Position numbers and translations under genes: made by a program. Below the pieces are notes generated by a model. It saw only the letters and a list, made by a program, of their open reading frames with translations. It did no database searches and was not told the origin of the DNA. From Gordonia hongkongensis (GTDB taxonomy: Bacteria > Actinomycetota > Actinomycetes > Mycobacteriales > Mycobacteriaceae): 64,000 nucleotides of DNA. Numbering within the stretch: position 1 is the first letter of the stretch; each line of letters starts with the position of its first letter. Positions 46,169 to 57,012 of the stretch are shown here, in pieces. The stretch is taken from positions 2,604,001-2,668,000 of the forward strand of contig NZ_CP095552.1 of assembly GCF_023078355.1 (NCBI RefSeq), written 5' to 3'.

Positions 46169-47986
46169 ATGACCGAATCTGACCGCCACGACGCACTGGG
46201 GGACCGCGCGGTTCCCGAGGGCGCCAGTGCATCCGACGAGGGCTTCGTCCCCGCCTACACTCCGCCCCCGCCGCGGAGCGGCACCGAGTCGCCGCTGTCG
46301 CGGAGCGGCCCGGACTCGTCTGCGCGCGGCGCAGCCGGCCGGCCGGCCGGGGATCTCCAAGAGCGGGTGGACAGCCTCACCGCACGCAACGCGAAGCTGC
46401 TCGACACCCTCAAGGAAGCCCGACAGCAACTCGTCGCTCTCCGCGAGGAGGTCGACCGTCTGGGTCAGCCGCCGAGCGGGTACGGCGTCCTGCTGGACGT
46501 GCACCCCGACGCCACCGTCGACGTGTTCACCTCGGGCCGCAAGATGCGCCTCACCTGTTCGCCCAACATCGACACCGACCTGCTGACCAAGGGGCAGACC
46601 CTGCGTCTGAACGAGGCCCTGACCATCGTCGAGGCCTGCGAATTCGACACCGTCGGCGAGATCAGCACGCTGCGCGAGGTGCTCGGTGACGGCAAACGCG
46701 CCCTGGTCGTCGGTCACGCCGACGAGGAGCGGGTGGTCTGGCTGGCCGAACCGCTGCTGGGCGAGGTCGACGGTGAGGACGGTCTGCGTCGCAAGCTGCG
46801 TCCCGGCGACTCACTGCTCATCGACACCAAGGCCGGGTTCGCGTTCGAGCGGGTGCCCAAGGCCGAGGTCGAGGATCTCGTCCTGGAGGAGGTCCCGGAC
46901 GTCGGTTACGAGGACATCGGTGGCCTGGGCCGCCAGATCGAGCAGATCCGCGACGCCGTCGAACTCCCGTTCCTGCACAAGGACCTGTTCCGCGACTACC
47001 AGCTGCGTCCCCCGAAGGGCGTGCTGCTCTACGGTCCGCCCGGCTGTGGCAAGACGCTCATCGCCAAGGCCGTGGCCAACTCCCTGGCGAAGAAGATCGC
47101 GCAGGTGCGGGGCGACGACGCCAAGGAGGCGAAGTCGTACTTCCTGAACATCAAGGGCCCCGAGCTGCTCAACAAGTTCGTCGGTGAGACCGAACGGCAC
47201 ATCCGGCTGATCTTCCAGCGGGCGCGCGAGAAGGCTTCGGAGGGCACGCCGGTCATCGTCTTCTTCGACGAGATGGACTCGATCTTCCGCACACGCGGGT
47301 CGGGCGTCTCCTCGGACGTGGAGACCACCGTCGTCCCGCAGCTGCTCAGTGAGATCGACGGCGTCGAGGGCCTCGAGAACGTCATCGTGATCGGTGCGTC
47401 GAATCGCGAGGACATGATCGACCCCGCGATCCTGCGCCCGGGGCGCCTCGACGTGAAGATCAAGATCGAGCGTCCCGACGCCGAATCCGCGATCGACATC
47501 TTCTCCAAGTACCTCACCGAGGAGCTGCCCATCCACGCCGACGACATCGGCGAATTCGAGGGAGATCGCACGGCCTGTGTCAACGCGATGATCGAGAAGG
47601 TCGTCGAGCGGATGTACGCCGAGAGCGAGGACAACCGGTTCCTCGAGGTCACCTACGCCAACGGCGACAAAGAGATCATGTACTTCAAGGACTTCAACTC
47701 CGGCGCGATGATCCAGAACGTCGTCGACCGGGCCAAGAAGTACGCGATCAAGTCGCAACTGGACACGGGTGCACCGGGTCTGCGCGTCCAGCATCTCTTC
47801 GACTCCATCCTCGACGAGTTCGCGGAGAACGAGGACCTGCCCAACACGACCAACCCCGACGACTGGGCCCGGATCTCGGGCAAGAAGGGCGAGCGGATCG
47901 TGTACATCCGCACGCTGGTCACGGGCAAGAGTGCGGGCGCGAGCCGGGCCATCGACACCGAGACGAACACGGGTCAGTACCTGTAG
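46169..47986 (+). CDS. mpa: Proteasome-associated ATPase Mpa/ARC
   Basis: 605 residues. It unfolds pupylated proteins and threads them into the 20S core. A coiled coil (about 60-95) that binds Pup is followed by OB domains. The AAA module has GPPGCGKT (about 289-296) and [10 protein letters not shown] (about 365-374). The C-terminal tail ends QYL, the motif that docks on the proteasome alpha ring. GAGAGGAGTCAGCA is the ribosome-binding site. In M. tuberculosis mpa lies close to dop-pup-prcBA; here two genes intervene. Confidence 0.97.
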   Translation: MTESDRHDALGDRAVPEGASASDEGFVPAYTPPPPRSGTESPLSRSGPDSSARGAAGRPAGDLQERVDSLTARNAKLLDTLKEARQQLVALREEVDRLGQPPSGYGVLLDVHPDATVDVFTSGRKMRLTCSPNIDTDLLTKGQTLRLNEALTIVEACEFDTVGEISTLREVLGDGKRALVVGHADEERVVWLAEPLLGEVDGEDGLRRKLRPGDSLLIDTKAGFAFERVPKAEVEDLVLEEVPDVGYEDIGGLGRQIEQIRDAVELPFLHKDLFRDYQLRPPKGVLLYGPPGCGKTLIAKAVANSLAKKIAQVRGDDAKEAKSYFLNIKGPELLNKFVGETERHIRLIFQRAREKASEGTPVIVFFDEMDSIFRTRGSGVSSDVETTVVPQLLSEIDGVEGLENVIVIGASNREDMIDPAILRPGRLDVKIKIERPDAESAIDIFSKYLTEELPIHADDIGEFEGDRTACVNAMIEKVVERMYAESEDNRFLEVTYANGDKEIMYFKDFNSGAMIQNVVDRAKKYAIKSQLDTGAPGLRVQHLFDSILDEFAENEDLPNTTNPDDWARISGKKGERIVYIRTLVTGKSAGASRAIDTETNTGQYL

Positions 47987-48002
47987 CGACAGTGGTCTCG
48001 AC

Positions 48003-48043
48003 CGAGCAGACAGCCGACTCCCACGGGGTCGGCTGTCTGCTCG
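48003..48043 (+). terminator. Hairpin terminator after mpa
   Basis: GAGCAGACAGCCGAC (48004-48018) and its exact complement (48028-48042) with a 9-base loop and one extra outer pair. Confidence 0.85.
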
Positions 48044-48074
48044 ACAGAACCGCGTGAACAGCGCCGTCAAGCAC

Positions 48075-48080
48075 TAGAGT
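48075..48080 (+). promoter_or_regulatory. -10 element, leaderless FHA-ABC gene
   Basis: TAGAGT with an 8-base spacer to ATG 48089. Confidence 0.5.
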
Positions 48081-48088
48081 TGTCGGCG

Positions 48089-50641
48089 ATGAACAGCACA
48101 TCGATGGCGCGTGGACGAGTGATCGTCGACGGTGGGGCGCCGCATCCACTGGGCGGCGGCGCTCAGCGCATCACCCTGGGGCGTGAGCCCGACAACGACA
48201 TCGTGATCAATCATCCGATGGTGTCGCGTCGGCATCTCGCCATCGAGTGGCGCGGTACGGCCTGGTGTCTCGTCGACATCGGCAGCACCAACGGCTTCTT
48301 CGTCAACGGCCGGCGGATGGCCGAGTTCATGGTGCCCGGTACGACCCAGGTACGCCTCGGCGACGTGAACACGGGTCCGGTCGTCGACCTCGTGGTCGAC
48401 GTGCCCGCATCCGGCGGCCGACCGCCCTCGAGTGGTCCCGGGCGCAGCGTGCCGTCCCGGCCGGGTCCGCCGGTCTCGCGTCCGATGCAGTCGGGCTACC
48501 CGCCGTCAGGTCCTCGCTCGGCGGGGTTCCCGGGCGCGGCCGTCCCGGCCTCCGGGCAGATGCCCGCCCACGCACCGGGCGGGCGACAGTACCGAGTGGA
48601 CCCGATGCCGCAGGAAGTCCTGAGCGCGCCGCATCTGCAGGCGCTGCAACAGAACGTGTCGGCGGTCTACCGCCTGCCCGGCGCGCCGACACCGCCCGAG
48701 CGCGAGTCGATCTCGCTCCGCGGAGTCCAGCGGATCGGACGCACGCCCGACAACGACATCGTCGTCAGCGACGTCCTGGCGTCTCGGCACCACGCACAGG
48801 TGTCCAGCCGCGGGGCTGCCCTCGTGATCGAGGACCTCGGCAGCGTCAACGGAACCTTCGTCAACGGCCGGCGGGTGTCGAGCGCGCAACTGACCGACGG
48901 CGACGTCGTCACCATCGGCAACAGCGACTTCGTGGTGTCCGGCGGCACGCTGATGCGCGGGCAGGAGAGCGCCGCGGTCGCCGACGGCCTCCACGTCCAC
49001 GGGGTCAGTCTCGTCGTGGACGGCGGGAAGCGTCTGCTCGCCGACGTGGACTTCAGCGCCAGTCCGGGCACGCTGACCGCGGTGATCGGCCCCTCGGGCG
49101 CGGGTAAGTCGACGGTGTCGAAGATCGCGGCCGGACTCAACTCACCGACGAGCGGGCTGGTCACCTTCGAGAGCCGCAACGTCCACGCCGAATACGACGC
49201 TCTGCGCACACGCATCGGCATGGTGCCGCAGAAGGACGTCCTGCACCACAAGCTCACGCTCCGGCAGGCCTTGTGCTACGCCGCGGAACTGCGCCTGCCA
49301 CCCGACCTCTCGAAGGCCGATCGGGACCGGGTCATCGACGGGGTGCTCAGCGAGCTGCAGCTGACCGAGCATGTCGACACCCGCGTGGAGAAGCTGTCCG
49401 GCGGCCAGCAGAAGCGCGCGTCGGTCGCGATGGAGTTGCTGACGGGTCCGTCACTGCTCATCCTCGACGAACCGACCTCCGGTCTCGACCCCGCACTCGA
49501 CCGGCAGGTGATGGCCACCCTCCGCCGGCTCGCCGACGCCGGGCGTGTGGTCCTCGTGGTCACGCACTCGCTGACCTATCTGTCCATGTGCGACCAGGTG
49601 CTGCTGCTGGCGCCCGGCGGCAAGACGTCCTTCTGCGGCCCGCCCGGACAGGTCGAGGGGGAGATGGGCACCTCCGACTGGGCAGAGATCTTCGCGTACG
49701 TCGCCGATCAGCCGGACACCGCACACATGCGGTACCTGGACCGGCACCGCCGAGCGCCGAATCCGCCGCCGCCCCAGCGTCCCCCCGGTCCGCCGATACC
49801 GGTGCCGCACACGAGCTTCACCCGCCAGTCGTCGACCATCGCCCGACGCCAGGTACGGCTGATCTTCGCCGACGTCGGCTATCTCGTCTTCCTCGTGCTG
49901 CTACCCGTCGTGCTCGGCCTGCTCACCTTGGTGATCCCGGGTTCGAGCGGGTTCGCCCGCCTCGAGGTGATCCCGAACGCGCCGCCACCGAAGGACGGCG
50001 CGGAGGCGATCCAGATCCTCGTCGTGCTCGTCGTCGGGGCCGCGTTCATGGGGGCCGCGCTGACCGTGCGCGATCTCGTCGGGGAGCGCGACATCTTCGA
50101 ACGCGAGCGCGCCGTCGGGTTGCGGCCCGGCGCATACCTTTTCGCCAAGATCGTGGTGTTCTTCGTCGCCGCGGTGCTGCAGACGATCATCATGGTCGGC
50201 ATCACCTTCGCCGGTCGAGGGCTGCCCGACTTCGGCGGTCCGATCCTCCCGCCGCCGCTGGCGTTGCTCGTCGCGGTGGCCGTCCTCGCCTGCGTGAGCA
50301 CGCTCGTCGGTCTCGCCATCTCGTCGGCGGTCAAATCCAACGAGCAGGTCATGCCCCCGCTGGTCATCGTCGTGATGGTCCAGTTGGTGTTCTGCGGCGG
50401 CCTGTTCAAACTCGACGGCATCGGACTCGAACAGCTGTCGTGGATCTTCCCGTCGTTCTGGGGGTATGTCGCCGCGGCCGGCAGCGTGGACCTCTACAAC
50501 ATCAATGTGGCCGCGCCGCAGCGCATCACGCTGTGGGAGACATCGGTCGCGCACACCGCACTCGCCTACGGGGTGCTCGCGGTGATCAGCGCGCTGCTGC
50601 TCGCCTTCACCTATTCGCGGCTGCGATTGAAGAAGCGCTGA
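48089..50641 (+). CDS. Double-FHA ABC transporter (Rv1747-like)
   Basis: 850 residues. FHA domain 1 (about 15-90; GREPDNDIVINHPMVSRRHLAIEW, GSTNGFFVNG) and FHA domain 2 (about 205-275; IGRTPDNDIVVSDVLASRHHAQV, GSVNGTFVNG) bind phosphothreonine. They flank a Pro/Gly/Ser linker. The ABC domain has GPSGAGKST (about 333-341), LSGGQQKR and LLILDEPTSGLD. About six TM segments of the ABC-2 type follow (about 590-850). M. tuberculosis Rv1747 is similar, is controlled by kinase PknF and affects cell-envelope lipid export. No kinase gene is nearby here. Confidence 0.93.
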   Translation: MNSTSMARGRVIVDGGAPHPLGGGAQRITLGREPDNDIVINHPMVSRRHLAIEWRGTAWCLVDIGSTNGFFVNGRRMAEFMVPGTTQVRLGDVNTGPVVDLVVDVPASGGRPPSSGPGRSVPSRPGPPVSRPMQSGYPPSGPRSAGFPGAAVPASGQMPAHAPGGRQYRVDPMPQEVLSAPHLQALQQNVSAVYRLPGAPTPPERESISLRGVQRIGRTPDNDIVVSDVLASRHHAQVSSRGAALVIEDLGSVNGTFVNGRRVSSAQLTDGDVVTIGNSDFVVSGGTLMRGQESAAVADGLHVHGVSLVVDGGKRLLADVDFSASPGTLTAVIGPSGAGKSTVSKIAAGLNSPTSGLVTFESRNVHAEYDALRTRIGMVPQKDVLHHKLTLRQALCYAAELRLPPDLSKADRDRVIDGVLSELQLTEHVDTRVEKLSGGQQKRASVAMELLTGPSLLILDEPTSGLDPALDRQVMATLRRLADAGRVVLVVTHSLTYLSMCDQVLLLAPGGKTSFCGPPGQVEGEMGTSDWAEIFAYVADQPDTAHMRYLDRHRRAPNPPPPQRPPGPPIPVPHTSFTRQSSTIARRQVRLIFADVGYLVFLVLLPVVLGLLTLVIPGSSGFARLEVIPNAPPPKDGAEAIQILVVLVVGAAFMGAALTVRDLVGERDIFERERAVGLRPGAYLFAKIVVFFVAAVLQTIIMVGITFAGRGLPDFGGPILPPPLALLVAVAVLACVSTLVGLAISSAVKSNEQVMPPLVIVVMVQLVFCGGLFKLDGIGLEQLSWIFPSFWGYVAAAGSVDLYNINVAAPQRITLWETSVAHTALAYGVLAVISALLLAFTYSRLRLKKR

Positions 50642-50650
50642 CGCGGCTCA

Positions 50651-50706
50651 TAGCCGGCTTCCCCCGCTGGTTAAGCCGGCCTGGCCAGTTGGGGGTCGCC
50701 AACTCA
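50651..50706. terminator. Hairpins between convergent FHA-ABC and glgP genes
   Basis: GCCGGCTT (50653-50660) pairs with AAGCCGGC (50673-50680); a second smaller hairpin, AGTTGG/CCAACT, follows. It is a plausible two-way terminator but not a strong one. Confidence 0.4.
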
Positions 50707-50725
50707 TCTCGGAAGTCCGGCCGCC

Positions 50726-53320
50726 TCAACCGGTCGTCGCCGGAAAGCGTACGAACCCGAGTTCGGACTCCGACGACAACTGCGGATGGCGGGGCAGGAC
50801 CCGGACGGTGTAGCCGAGATGACCGGAGGCCGACGGCGGCACCAGTGCGGTGAACACCATCCGGCCCGACGCATCGCGGTCGGGTCCGGGGGTCATGTCG
50901 GTGAACGTCGGTGCCAGGATCTCGCCGTCGTCGCCGACCCGGCCGAGTACCACCTGCACCGCGACCGACTCGGGCGCGAGATCTCCCAATGCCACATGGG
51001 CGGTGATCCAGAGTCCGTCCTCGCGACGCTCGTCCTCGACCCCGGCCACCTGCACCGACGACCATCCGGTCTCCAGGGTCCGGCGATAAGCCGCGAGGTC
51101 GCGCGCACCCGCGTAGGAGTCGGCGCATGCGGACTCGTAGGCGCGGGCGGCCGGGCAGTAGAGGTCGGTCGTGTAGTCGCGGACCATGCGCGAGGCGAGT
51201 ACCTGCGGGCCGAGCCGAGTGAGGGTGTGGCGCATCATCTCCACCCACCGGCGGGGTACACCGTCGTCCGCCCGGCGATAGAAGAGGGGGATCACCGTCT
51301 CCTCGAGGAGCGTGTACAGCGCCTGCGCCTCCAGATCGTCGCGACGATGTTCGTCGGTGATCCCCTCCGCGGACGGGATCGCCCACCCGTTGTCGCCGTC
51401 GGCCATCTCGTCCCACCAGCCGTCCAGGATCGACAGATTGAGCCCGCCGTTGAGCGCCGATTTCATCCCCGAGGTCCCGCAGGCCTCCATGGGACGGACC
51501 GGATTGTTCAGCCACACATCGCAACCGGCGTAGATGAAACGCGCCATCGAGATGTCGTAGTCGGGAAGGAACACGATGCGATCGCGCAGTTCCGGATCCT
51601 CGGTGAACCGGACGACCTGCTGGATCAAGGACTTGCCTCCCTCGTCGGCCGGGTGGGCCTTGCCCGCGATGACCAGCTGCACCGGCCGATCGGGATCGGT
51701 TAGGATGGCGCGCATGCGCTCGGGATCGCGGAGCATCAGCGTCAGCCGCTTGTAGGTCGCCGCTCGCCGTGCGAATCCGATGGTCAGCACGTGCGGGTCG
51801 AACAGGTCGGCGGTCCATGCCAGCTCGGCGTGGGTGAAGCCGCGGTCGAGGCCGCTGGCGAGTGCGCGCCGCCGCACCTCGTCGACGAGTTCCGCGCGCA
51901 GCTCCTCGTGCGTTCGCCAGATCGTCTCGTCGGACAGGCCCGCGTACACCTCGGGCGCGGAGTCCTCGTCCCCGTCGGCGAAGTCACGCCACGCCGGGGC
52001 CACCCAGGTCGGTCCGTGCACGCCGTTCGTGACCGCGCCGATGGGCACATCGGCGGCGTCGAAACCCGGCCACAGGTCGGCGAACATCTCCCGACTCACC
52101 GCACCGTGCAGCTGCGACACCCCGTTGCTGCGTTGCCCGAGCCGAAATCCCATGTGCGCCATGTTGAAGACGCCGGGGTCCGCCTCGTCGCCGAGTTCGG
52201 CCACCGTCGCCGCGGCCAGCCCGGGCAGCAGGCGGGATTTGCCGTCGGAGTCGGCGTCGAGGTAACGGGCGACGAGGTCGGCGGGGAAACGGTCGATCCC
52301 GGCCGGCACCGGGGTGTGGGTGGTGAACACGTTCGAGGCGCGGACCACCGCTTCCGCGGTGTCGAAGTCGAGCCCGCCGGCCACCAGCTCGCGGATGCGT
52401 TCCACGCCGAGGAAGCCCGCGTGTCCCTCGTTCATGTGGAACACCGTCGGCTCGGGCCGGCCGGTGATCCGGACGTACTCGCGGAGCGCGCGGACACCGC
52501 CGATGCCGAGCAGGATCTCCTGTGCGATCCGGTGTTCCTGATCCCCGCCGTAGAGCCGGTCGGTCACCGCGCGCAGGGCGGCGCCTTCGGGCTGGTCGTC
52601 GTTGCGATCGATGTCGGAGTCGAGGAGCAGCAACGGGATTCGGCCCACCGACGCCACCCACACCTGGGCCGACAGGGTCGCCCCGCCGGGCATCGCGACC
52701 TCGACGATCACCGGCTCCGCGCCGTCGCCCGGGGCGAGGAGCGTGAGGGGCAGGTCGGCGGGATCGTTCACGGGATACCGCTCGATCTGCCAGCCGTCGT
52801 GATCGAGGCCTTGGCGGAAGTAACCGGAGCGGTACAGCAATCCGACGCCGATCAGCGGCAGCCCGAGGTCGGAGGCCGCCTTGAGATGGTCACCGGCGAG
52901 GATGCCGAGGCCGCCGGAGTAGATCGGCAGGACCTCGGAGACGCCGAACTCCATCGAGAAGTACGCGATTCCCGGGGGCACCACCCGGTCATGCGCCGAA
53001 CCGTCCTGTCCCGATGACTCGGCCGCATACCGCTGGAACCACTGCGGTGCATCGAGATACTGCTCGAGGTCGACGTGGGCCTCGGCGACCCGCGCCACGA
53101 AACCCTCGTCGTCGGCCAGCTCGGCCAGACGGGCGGGGTCGGTGTCGGCGAGAACCCGGACCGGATCGCCGGTCGACGACCACAGGCGCGGGTCGATGGT
53201 GGCGAACAGCTCCTGGGTGGGGGTGTGCCACGCCCAGCGCAGGTTGTGCGACAACGGCGCGAGGGTCGCGATCGGGTCGGGCAGCGGCACTCGAACGGTG
53301 AACCGGCGGAATGCTTTCAC
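50726..53320 (-). CDS. glgP: Alpha-glucan phosphorylase
   Basis: 864 residues. It releases glucose-1-phosphate from glycogen or maltodextrin. The family segments are [86 protein letters not shown] and the PLP-Lys site [17 protein letters not shown] (Lys about 620). N-terminal DUF3417-like residues precede the core. It is the actinobacterial GlgP (Rv1328-like). GTG 53320 is set by a leaderless -10. Confidence 0.94.
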   Translation of the reverse strand: MKAFRRFTVRVPLPDPIATLAPLSHNLRWAWHTPTQELFATIDPRLWSSTGDPVRVLADTDPARLAELADDEGFVARVAEAHVDLEQYLDAPQWFQRYAAESSGQDGSAHDRVVPPGIAYFSMEFGVSEVLPIYSGGLGILAGDHLKAASDLGLPLIGVGLLYRSGYFRQGLDHDGWQIERYPVNDPADLPLTLLAPGDGAEPVIVEVAMPGGATLSAQVWVASVGRIPLLLLDSDIDRNDDQPEGAALRAVTDRLYGGDQEHRIAQEILLGIGGVRALREYVRITGRPEPTVFHMNEGHAGFLGVERIRELVAGGLDFDTAEAVVRASNVFTTHTPVPAGIDRFPADLVARYLDADSDGKSRLLPGLAAATVAELGDEADPGVFNMAHMGFRLGQRSNGVSQLHGAVSREMFADLWPGFDAADVPIGAVTNGVHGPTWVAPAWRDFADGDEDSAPEVYAGLSDETIWRTHEELRAELVDEVRRRALASGLDRGFTHAELAWTADLFDPHVLTIGFARRAATYKRLTLMLRDPERMRAILTDPDRPVQLVIAGKAHPADEGGKSLIQQVVRFTEDPELRDRIVFLPDYDISMARFIYAGCDVWLNNPVRPMEACGTSGMKSALNGGLNLSILDGWWDEMADGDNGWAIPSAEGITDEHRRDDLEAQALYTLLEETVIPLFYRRADDGVPRRWVEMMRHTLTRLGPQVLASRMVRDYTTDLYCPAARAYESACADSYAGARDLAAYRRTLETGWSSVQVAGVEDERREDGLWITAHVALGDLAPESVAVQVVLGRVGDDGEILAPTFTDMTPGPDRDASGRMVFTALVPPSASGHLGYTVRVLPRHPQLSSESELGFVRFPATTG

Positions 53321-53327
53321 GGCGTCG

Positions 53328-53333
53328 ACCGTA
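53328..53333 (-). promoter_or_regulatory. -10 element, leaderless glgP
   Basis: TACGGT on the minus strand, 7-base spacer to GTG 53320. The divergent dop promoter is 43 bp away. Confidence 0.5.
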
Positions 53334-53375
53334 CTCAGCACGTGCGGTGGTTGCGACCGGTGGCAAGTGAACATC

Positions 53376-53381
53376 TACCCT
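53376..53381 (+). promoter_or_regulatory. -10 element, leaderless dop
   Basis: TACCCT with a 6-base spacer to ATG 53388. Confidence 0.55.
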
Positions 53382-53387
53382 CGAAGG

Positions 53388-54887
53388 ATGCAGCGAATCA
53401 TCGGGACCGAGGTCGAGTACGGAATCTCCGCGCCCGGCGACCCGACCGCGAACCCGATCATGACGTCCACCCAGGCGGTTCTCGCCTACGCCGCGGCCGC
53501 CGGTGTACCGCGCGCGAAGCGGACACGCTGGGACTACGAGGTGGAGTCACCGCTTCGCGACGCCCGCGGTTTCGACCTCGGCCGCGGGGCCGGACCCGCA
53601 CCGATCATCGACGCCGACGAGATCGGCGCGGCCAACATGATCCTCACCAACGGGGCGCGGCTCTACGTCGACCACGCCCACCCCGAGTACTCCGCACCCG
53701 AGGTCACCGACCCGATGGACGCGGTCATCTGGGACAAGGCCGGGGAGCGCGTGATGGAGGCCGCGGCTCGTCACGTGGCGAGCGTCCCGGGCGCTCCGAA
53801 GCTGCAGCTGTACAAGAACAACATCGACGGCAAGGGCGCCTCCTACGGCACCCACGAGAACTACCTGATGGCGCGGGAGACCCCGTTCACCGCCGTCATC
53901 GCCGGGCTCACGACCTTCTTCGCGTCCCGGCAGGTGATCACCGGTTCGGGACGCGTGGGTATCGGCCAGTCCGGCGACGAGGCGGGCTATCAGCTGTCGC
54001 AGCGGTCGGACTACATCGAGGTCGAGGTCGGGCTGGAGACCACGCTCAAGCGGGGCATCATCAACACCCGCGACGAGCCGCACGCCGACCCCGAGCGATA
54101 CCGGCGACTCCACGTCATCATCGGCGACGCCAACCTCGCCGAGACCTCGACCTACCTGAAGGTCGGGACCACCGCGCTCGTCCTCGACCTCATCGAGGCC
54201 GGTGTCGACTTCTCCGACATCGAGCTCGCGCGGCCGGTACAGGCCGTACACACCATCAGTCACGACCCGTCGCTGACGGCCACGGTCGCACTCACCGACG
54301 GTCGCGAGCTCACCGGCCTCGCTCTGCAGCGCGAGTATCTGGAGCGTTGTCAGAAGTTCCACGACCAGGAGCACTCCGACGACCAGCGCGCCGCACACGT
54401 CCTGCAGACGTGGGCGGACGTGCTCGACCGCCTCGAGCGCGACCCGATGGAGTGCGCCGACATCCTCGACTGGCCCGCGAAGCTGCGCATCCTGGAGGGG
54501 TTCCGCCAGCGCGAGAACCTGTCCTGGTCGGCACCGCGTCTGCAGCTCATCGACCTGCAGTACTCCGACGTCCGGCTCGACAAGGGGCTGTACAACCGGC
54601 TCGTCGCGCGCGGGTCGATGAAGCGTCTGACCGACGAGAACGACGTGCTCGCCGCGATCAGCGAGCCGCCGCGGAACACGCGCGCCTACTTCCGCGGCGA
54701 GTGCCTGCGCCGGTTCGGCGCCGACGTCGCGGCGGCGAGCTGGGACTCGGTCATCTTCGATCTCGGCGGGGACTCGCTGGTCCGTATCCCCACCCTCGAA
54801 CCGCTACGCGGCACCGCGGCGCACGTCGGCAAGCTCCTCGACTCGGTGGACTCGGCCGCCGAACTGGTGGATCAGCTCACCACCTGA
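53388..54887 (+). CDS. dop: Pup deamidase/depupylase
   Basis: 499 residues. It converts the C-terminal Gln of Pup to Glu and also removes Pup from tagged proteins. The glutamine-synthetase-like fold begins [16 protein letters not shown] (E8, E10), followed by a Dop-type insert (about 40-80), [53 protein letters not shown] and [19 protein letters not shown]. Length fits Dop, and the Dop-loop separates it from PafA. It lies upstream of pup, as usual. Confidence 0.95.
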   Translation: MQRIIGTEVEYGISAPGDPTANPIMTSTQAVLAYAAAAGVPRAKRTRWDYEVESPLRDARGFDLGRGAGPAPIIDADEIGAANMILTNGARLYVDHAHPEYSAPEVTDPMDAVIWDKAGERVMEAAARHVASVPGAPKLQLYKNNIDGKGASYGTHENYLMARETPFTAVIAGLTTFFASRQVITGSGRVGIGQSGDEAGYQLSQRSDYIEVEVGLETTLKRGIINTRDEPHADPERYRRLHVIIGDANLAETSTYLKVGTTALVLDLIEAGVDFSDIELARPVQAVHTISHDPSLTATVALTDGRELTGLALQREYLERCQKFHDQEHSDDQRAAHVLQTWADVLDRLERDPMECADILDWPAKLRILEGFRQRENLSWSAPRLQLIDLQYSDVRLDKGLYNRLVARGSMKRLTDENDVLAAISEPPRNTRAYFRGECLRRFGADVAAASWDSVIFDLGGDSLVRIPTLEPLRGTAAHVGKLLDSVDSAAELVDQLTT

Positions 54888-54955
54888 CCGGCCGCGGCGC
54901 CTCGCCGTCTCCGACGGCATGTGCTTCGTTCCGCCACAGTTGTCGTCCCCACAGG

Positions 54956-54961
54956 TAGTGT
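54956..54961 (+). promoter_or_regulatory. Likely -10 element of the pup-prcB-prcA operon
   Basis: TAGTGT about 120 bases before ATG 55082; an AAGGAGG ribosome-binding site precedes the ATG. Confidence 0.45.
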
Positions 54962-55081
54962 GGGAGCACACGATTCCGCAGGGTCGAGACACCGGATCAC
55001 CGCCGCGACAGCGACACCCGATCCCGACTCCCTCGACCGCGGTAGCCCGCCAAGGGGCGATCGGTTTCAAGGAGGCAGCAG

Positions 55082-55273
55082 ATGGCGCAGGAACAGACCA
55101 AGCGTGGTGGCGGCGGCGACGACGAGGGCGTGGGCCCCGATTCCGGCGCCGGACAGGAACGTCGCGAGAAGCTGGCCGAGGACACCGACGACCTGCTCGA
55201 CGAGATCGACGACGTGCTGGAGGAGAACGCCGAGGACTTCGTGCGCGCCTACGTCCAGAAGGGCGGCCAGTGA
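55082..55273 (+). CDS. pup: Prokaryotic ubiquitin-like protein Pup
   Basis: 63 residues ending GGQ, so it needs deamidation by Dop before ligation by PafA. It is highly acidic and intrinsically disordered, with the conserved helix region [28 protein letters not shown] that binds Mpa and Dop. ATG 55082 has a strong AAGGAGGCAGCAG ribosome-binding site. Its stop overlaps the prcB GTG (GTGA). Confidence 0.97.
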   Translation: MAQEQTKRGGGGDDEGVGPDSGAGQERREKLAEDTDDLLDEIDDVLEENAEDFVRAYVQKGGQ

Positions 55274-56145
55274 GCGACAGGTTCGGTTCACTGCCCCCGC
55301 TGTCCCAGTTCCGCCCCGGCGCGTTCGCCGGCGCCGACATCTCGTCGTTCACCGAATTCCTCCGGACGCATGCGCCGGAACAACTCCCGCAGGCCCAGGT
55401 CGACCGGGTGGGGTCGTTCGCCGGCGGCGCCGACGGCGCCGGTGACATCCCGCACGGCACGACGATCGTGGCCGTGTCGTACCCGGGTGGGGTCGTCCTC
55501 GCCGGGGACCGCCGGGCCACCATGGGCAACCTCATCGCCACGCGCGACGTCAAGAAGGTCTACATCACCGACGAGTACTCGGCGGCCGGGATCGCCGGCA
55601 CCGCCGGGATCGCGATCGAGATGGTCCGGCTGTTCACCGTCGAACTCGAGCACTACGAGAAAATCGAAGGCGTCCCGCTGACCCTCGACGGCAAGGTCAG
55701 CCGGCTGGCCTCGATGGTGCGGGGCAACCTCGGCGCGGCCCTGCAGGGTCTGGCGGCCATTCCGCTGCTCGTGGGCTACGACATCGACCACGACGATCCG
55801 AACGAACGTGGACGCATCTTCAGCTTCGACGTCGCGGGCGACCGGCACGAGGAGTTCGGTGGCTACACCGCCATCGGCTCGGGGGCGGTGTTCGCCAAGT
55901 CCTCGCTCAAGAAGCTCTACCGACCCGATCTGACCGCCGACGAGGCGCTCGCGATCGCCGTCGAATCGCTGTACGACGCCGCCGACGACGACTCGGCGAC
56001 CGGCGGGCCCGATCTGGTCCGCAAGATCTTCCCGATGGCCGCCATCGTCGGCGCCGACGGGGCCCGGGAGGTGGACGCGACCGACATCGAGGCGGCGGCA
56101 CGTGCCGTCGTCGAACGCCGGAGCGCCGAGCACGAGGGGTGCCCG
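55270..56145 (+). CDS. prcB: 20S proteasome beta subunit, running in frame into prcA
   Basis: 292 codons to the prcA ATG, with no stop in this frame. A 63-residue propeptide precedes the catalytic T64 in [40 protein letters not shown]. It is an N-terminal nucleophile peptidase that forms the inner rings of the proteasome. Family members normally stop just before prcA with overlapping codons. Here removing one G from GGGG 56136-56139 would give the usual end (CGA TGA, overlapping ATG 56146). The open frame may therefore be a one-base insertion or an assembly error rather than a real fusion. Confidence 0.9.
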
Positions 56146-56937
56146 ATGACCTTCCCGTACTACGCCAGTGCCGAGCAGATCATGCGCGATCGCTCGGAGC
56201 TCGCCCGGAAGGGCATCGCCCGGGGTCGCAGCGTCGTGATCCTCACGTTCGCCGACGGTGTGCTGTTCGTCGCGGAGAACCCGTCGAACACGCTCCGCAA
56301 GACCAGCGAGATCTACGACCGGATCGGTTTCGCGGCGGTGGGCAAGTACAACGAGTTCGAGAGCCTGCGCAAGGCCGGCATCCAGATCGCGGACATGCGC
56401 GGCTACAGCTACGACCGTGCCGACGTGTCCGGGCTGTCGCTGGCCAACACCTACGCCAACGCGCTGGGCAGCGTCTTCACCGAGCAGGCGAAGCCGTTCG
56501 AGGTCGAGCTCTGCGTCGCCGAGGTCGCCCGTCCGGGCAAGCCGAAACGGTCGCAGCTGTACCGGATCTCCTACGACGGGTCGATCACCGACGAGACCCG
56601 CTTCCTGGTGATGGGCGGGGCAACCGAGCCGATCGCGGCGGCCCTCAAGGACAGCTACGAGCCCGACATGGAGCTCGGCCGGGCGATCGGCGTCGCGGTC
56701 ACCGCCCTGACGGCGCCGGCCGACAACGGTGGCGGGACCCCGACCGAACGCCGGGTGCTCGCCGCGGGCGATCTCGAGGTCGCGGTCCTCGACCACAACC
56801 GTCCGCGGCGCGCGTTCCGGCGCCTCACGACGTCCACGGTCGAAGGGCTCCTCCCGCAGGCTGCGGCGGCCCAGTCCACGGATACACCGTCCGAGGCGGA
56901 CGAAGCCCCTGGTGAGACGCCATCCTCCGAACAGTGA
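56146..56937 (+). CDS. prcA: 20S proteasome alpha subunit
   Basis: 263 residues from ATG 56146, homologous to PrcA ([85 protein letters not shown]). It forms the outer rings and gates entry; its N-terminus must be free to form the gate and to contact Mpa. That argues against a functional prcB-prcA fusion. The tail is disordered ([16 protein letters not shown]). Confidence 0.93.
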   Translation: MTFPYYASAEQIMRDRSELARKGIARGRSVVILTFADGVLFVAENPSNTLRKTSEIYDRIGFAAVGKYNEFESLRKAGIQIADMRGYSYDRADVSGLSLANTYANALGSVFTEQAKPFEVELCVAEVARPGKPKRSQLYRISYDGSITDETRFLVMGGATEPIAAALKDSYEPDMELGRAIGVAVTALTAPADNGGGTPTERRVLAAGDLEVAVLDHNRPRRAFRRLTTSTVEGLLPQAAAAQSTDTPSEADEAPGETPSSEQ

Positions 56938-56999
56938 CGAGAACGCCGCGGCGCGCGGCGGCCGGTGCGTGTCGACCGGTCCGCCGCGGTCCGCGCGAG

Positions 57000-57005
57000 T
57001 AGGGT
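57000..57005 (+). promoter_or_regulatory. -10 element, leaderless pafA
   Basis: TAGGGT with a 7-base spacer to GTG 57013. Confidence 0.5.
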
Positions 57006-57012
57006 TGGTCAA

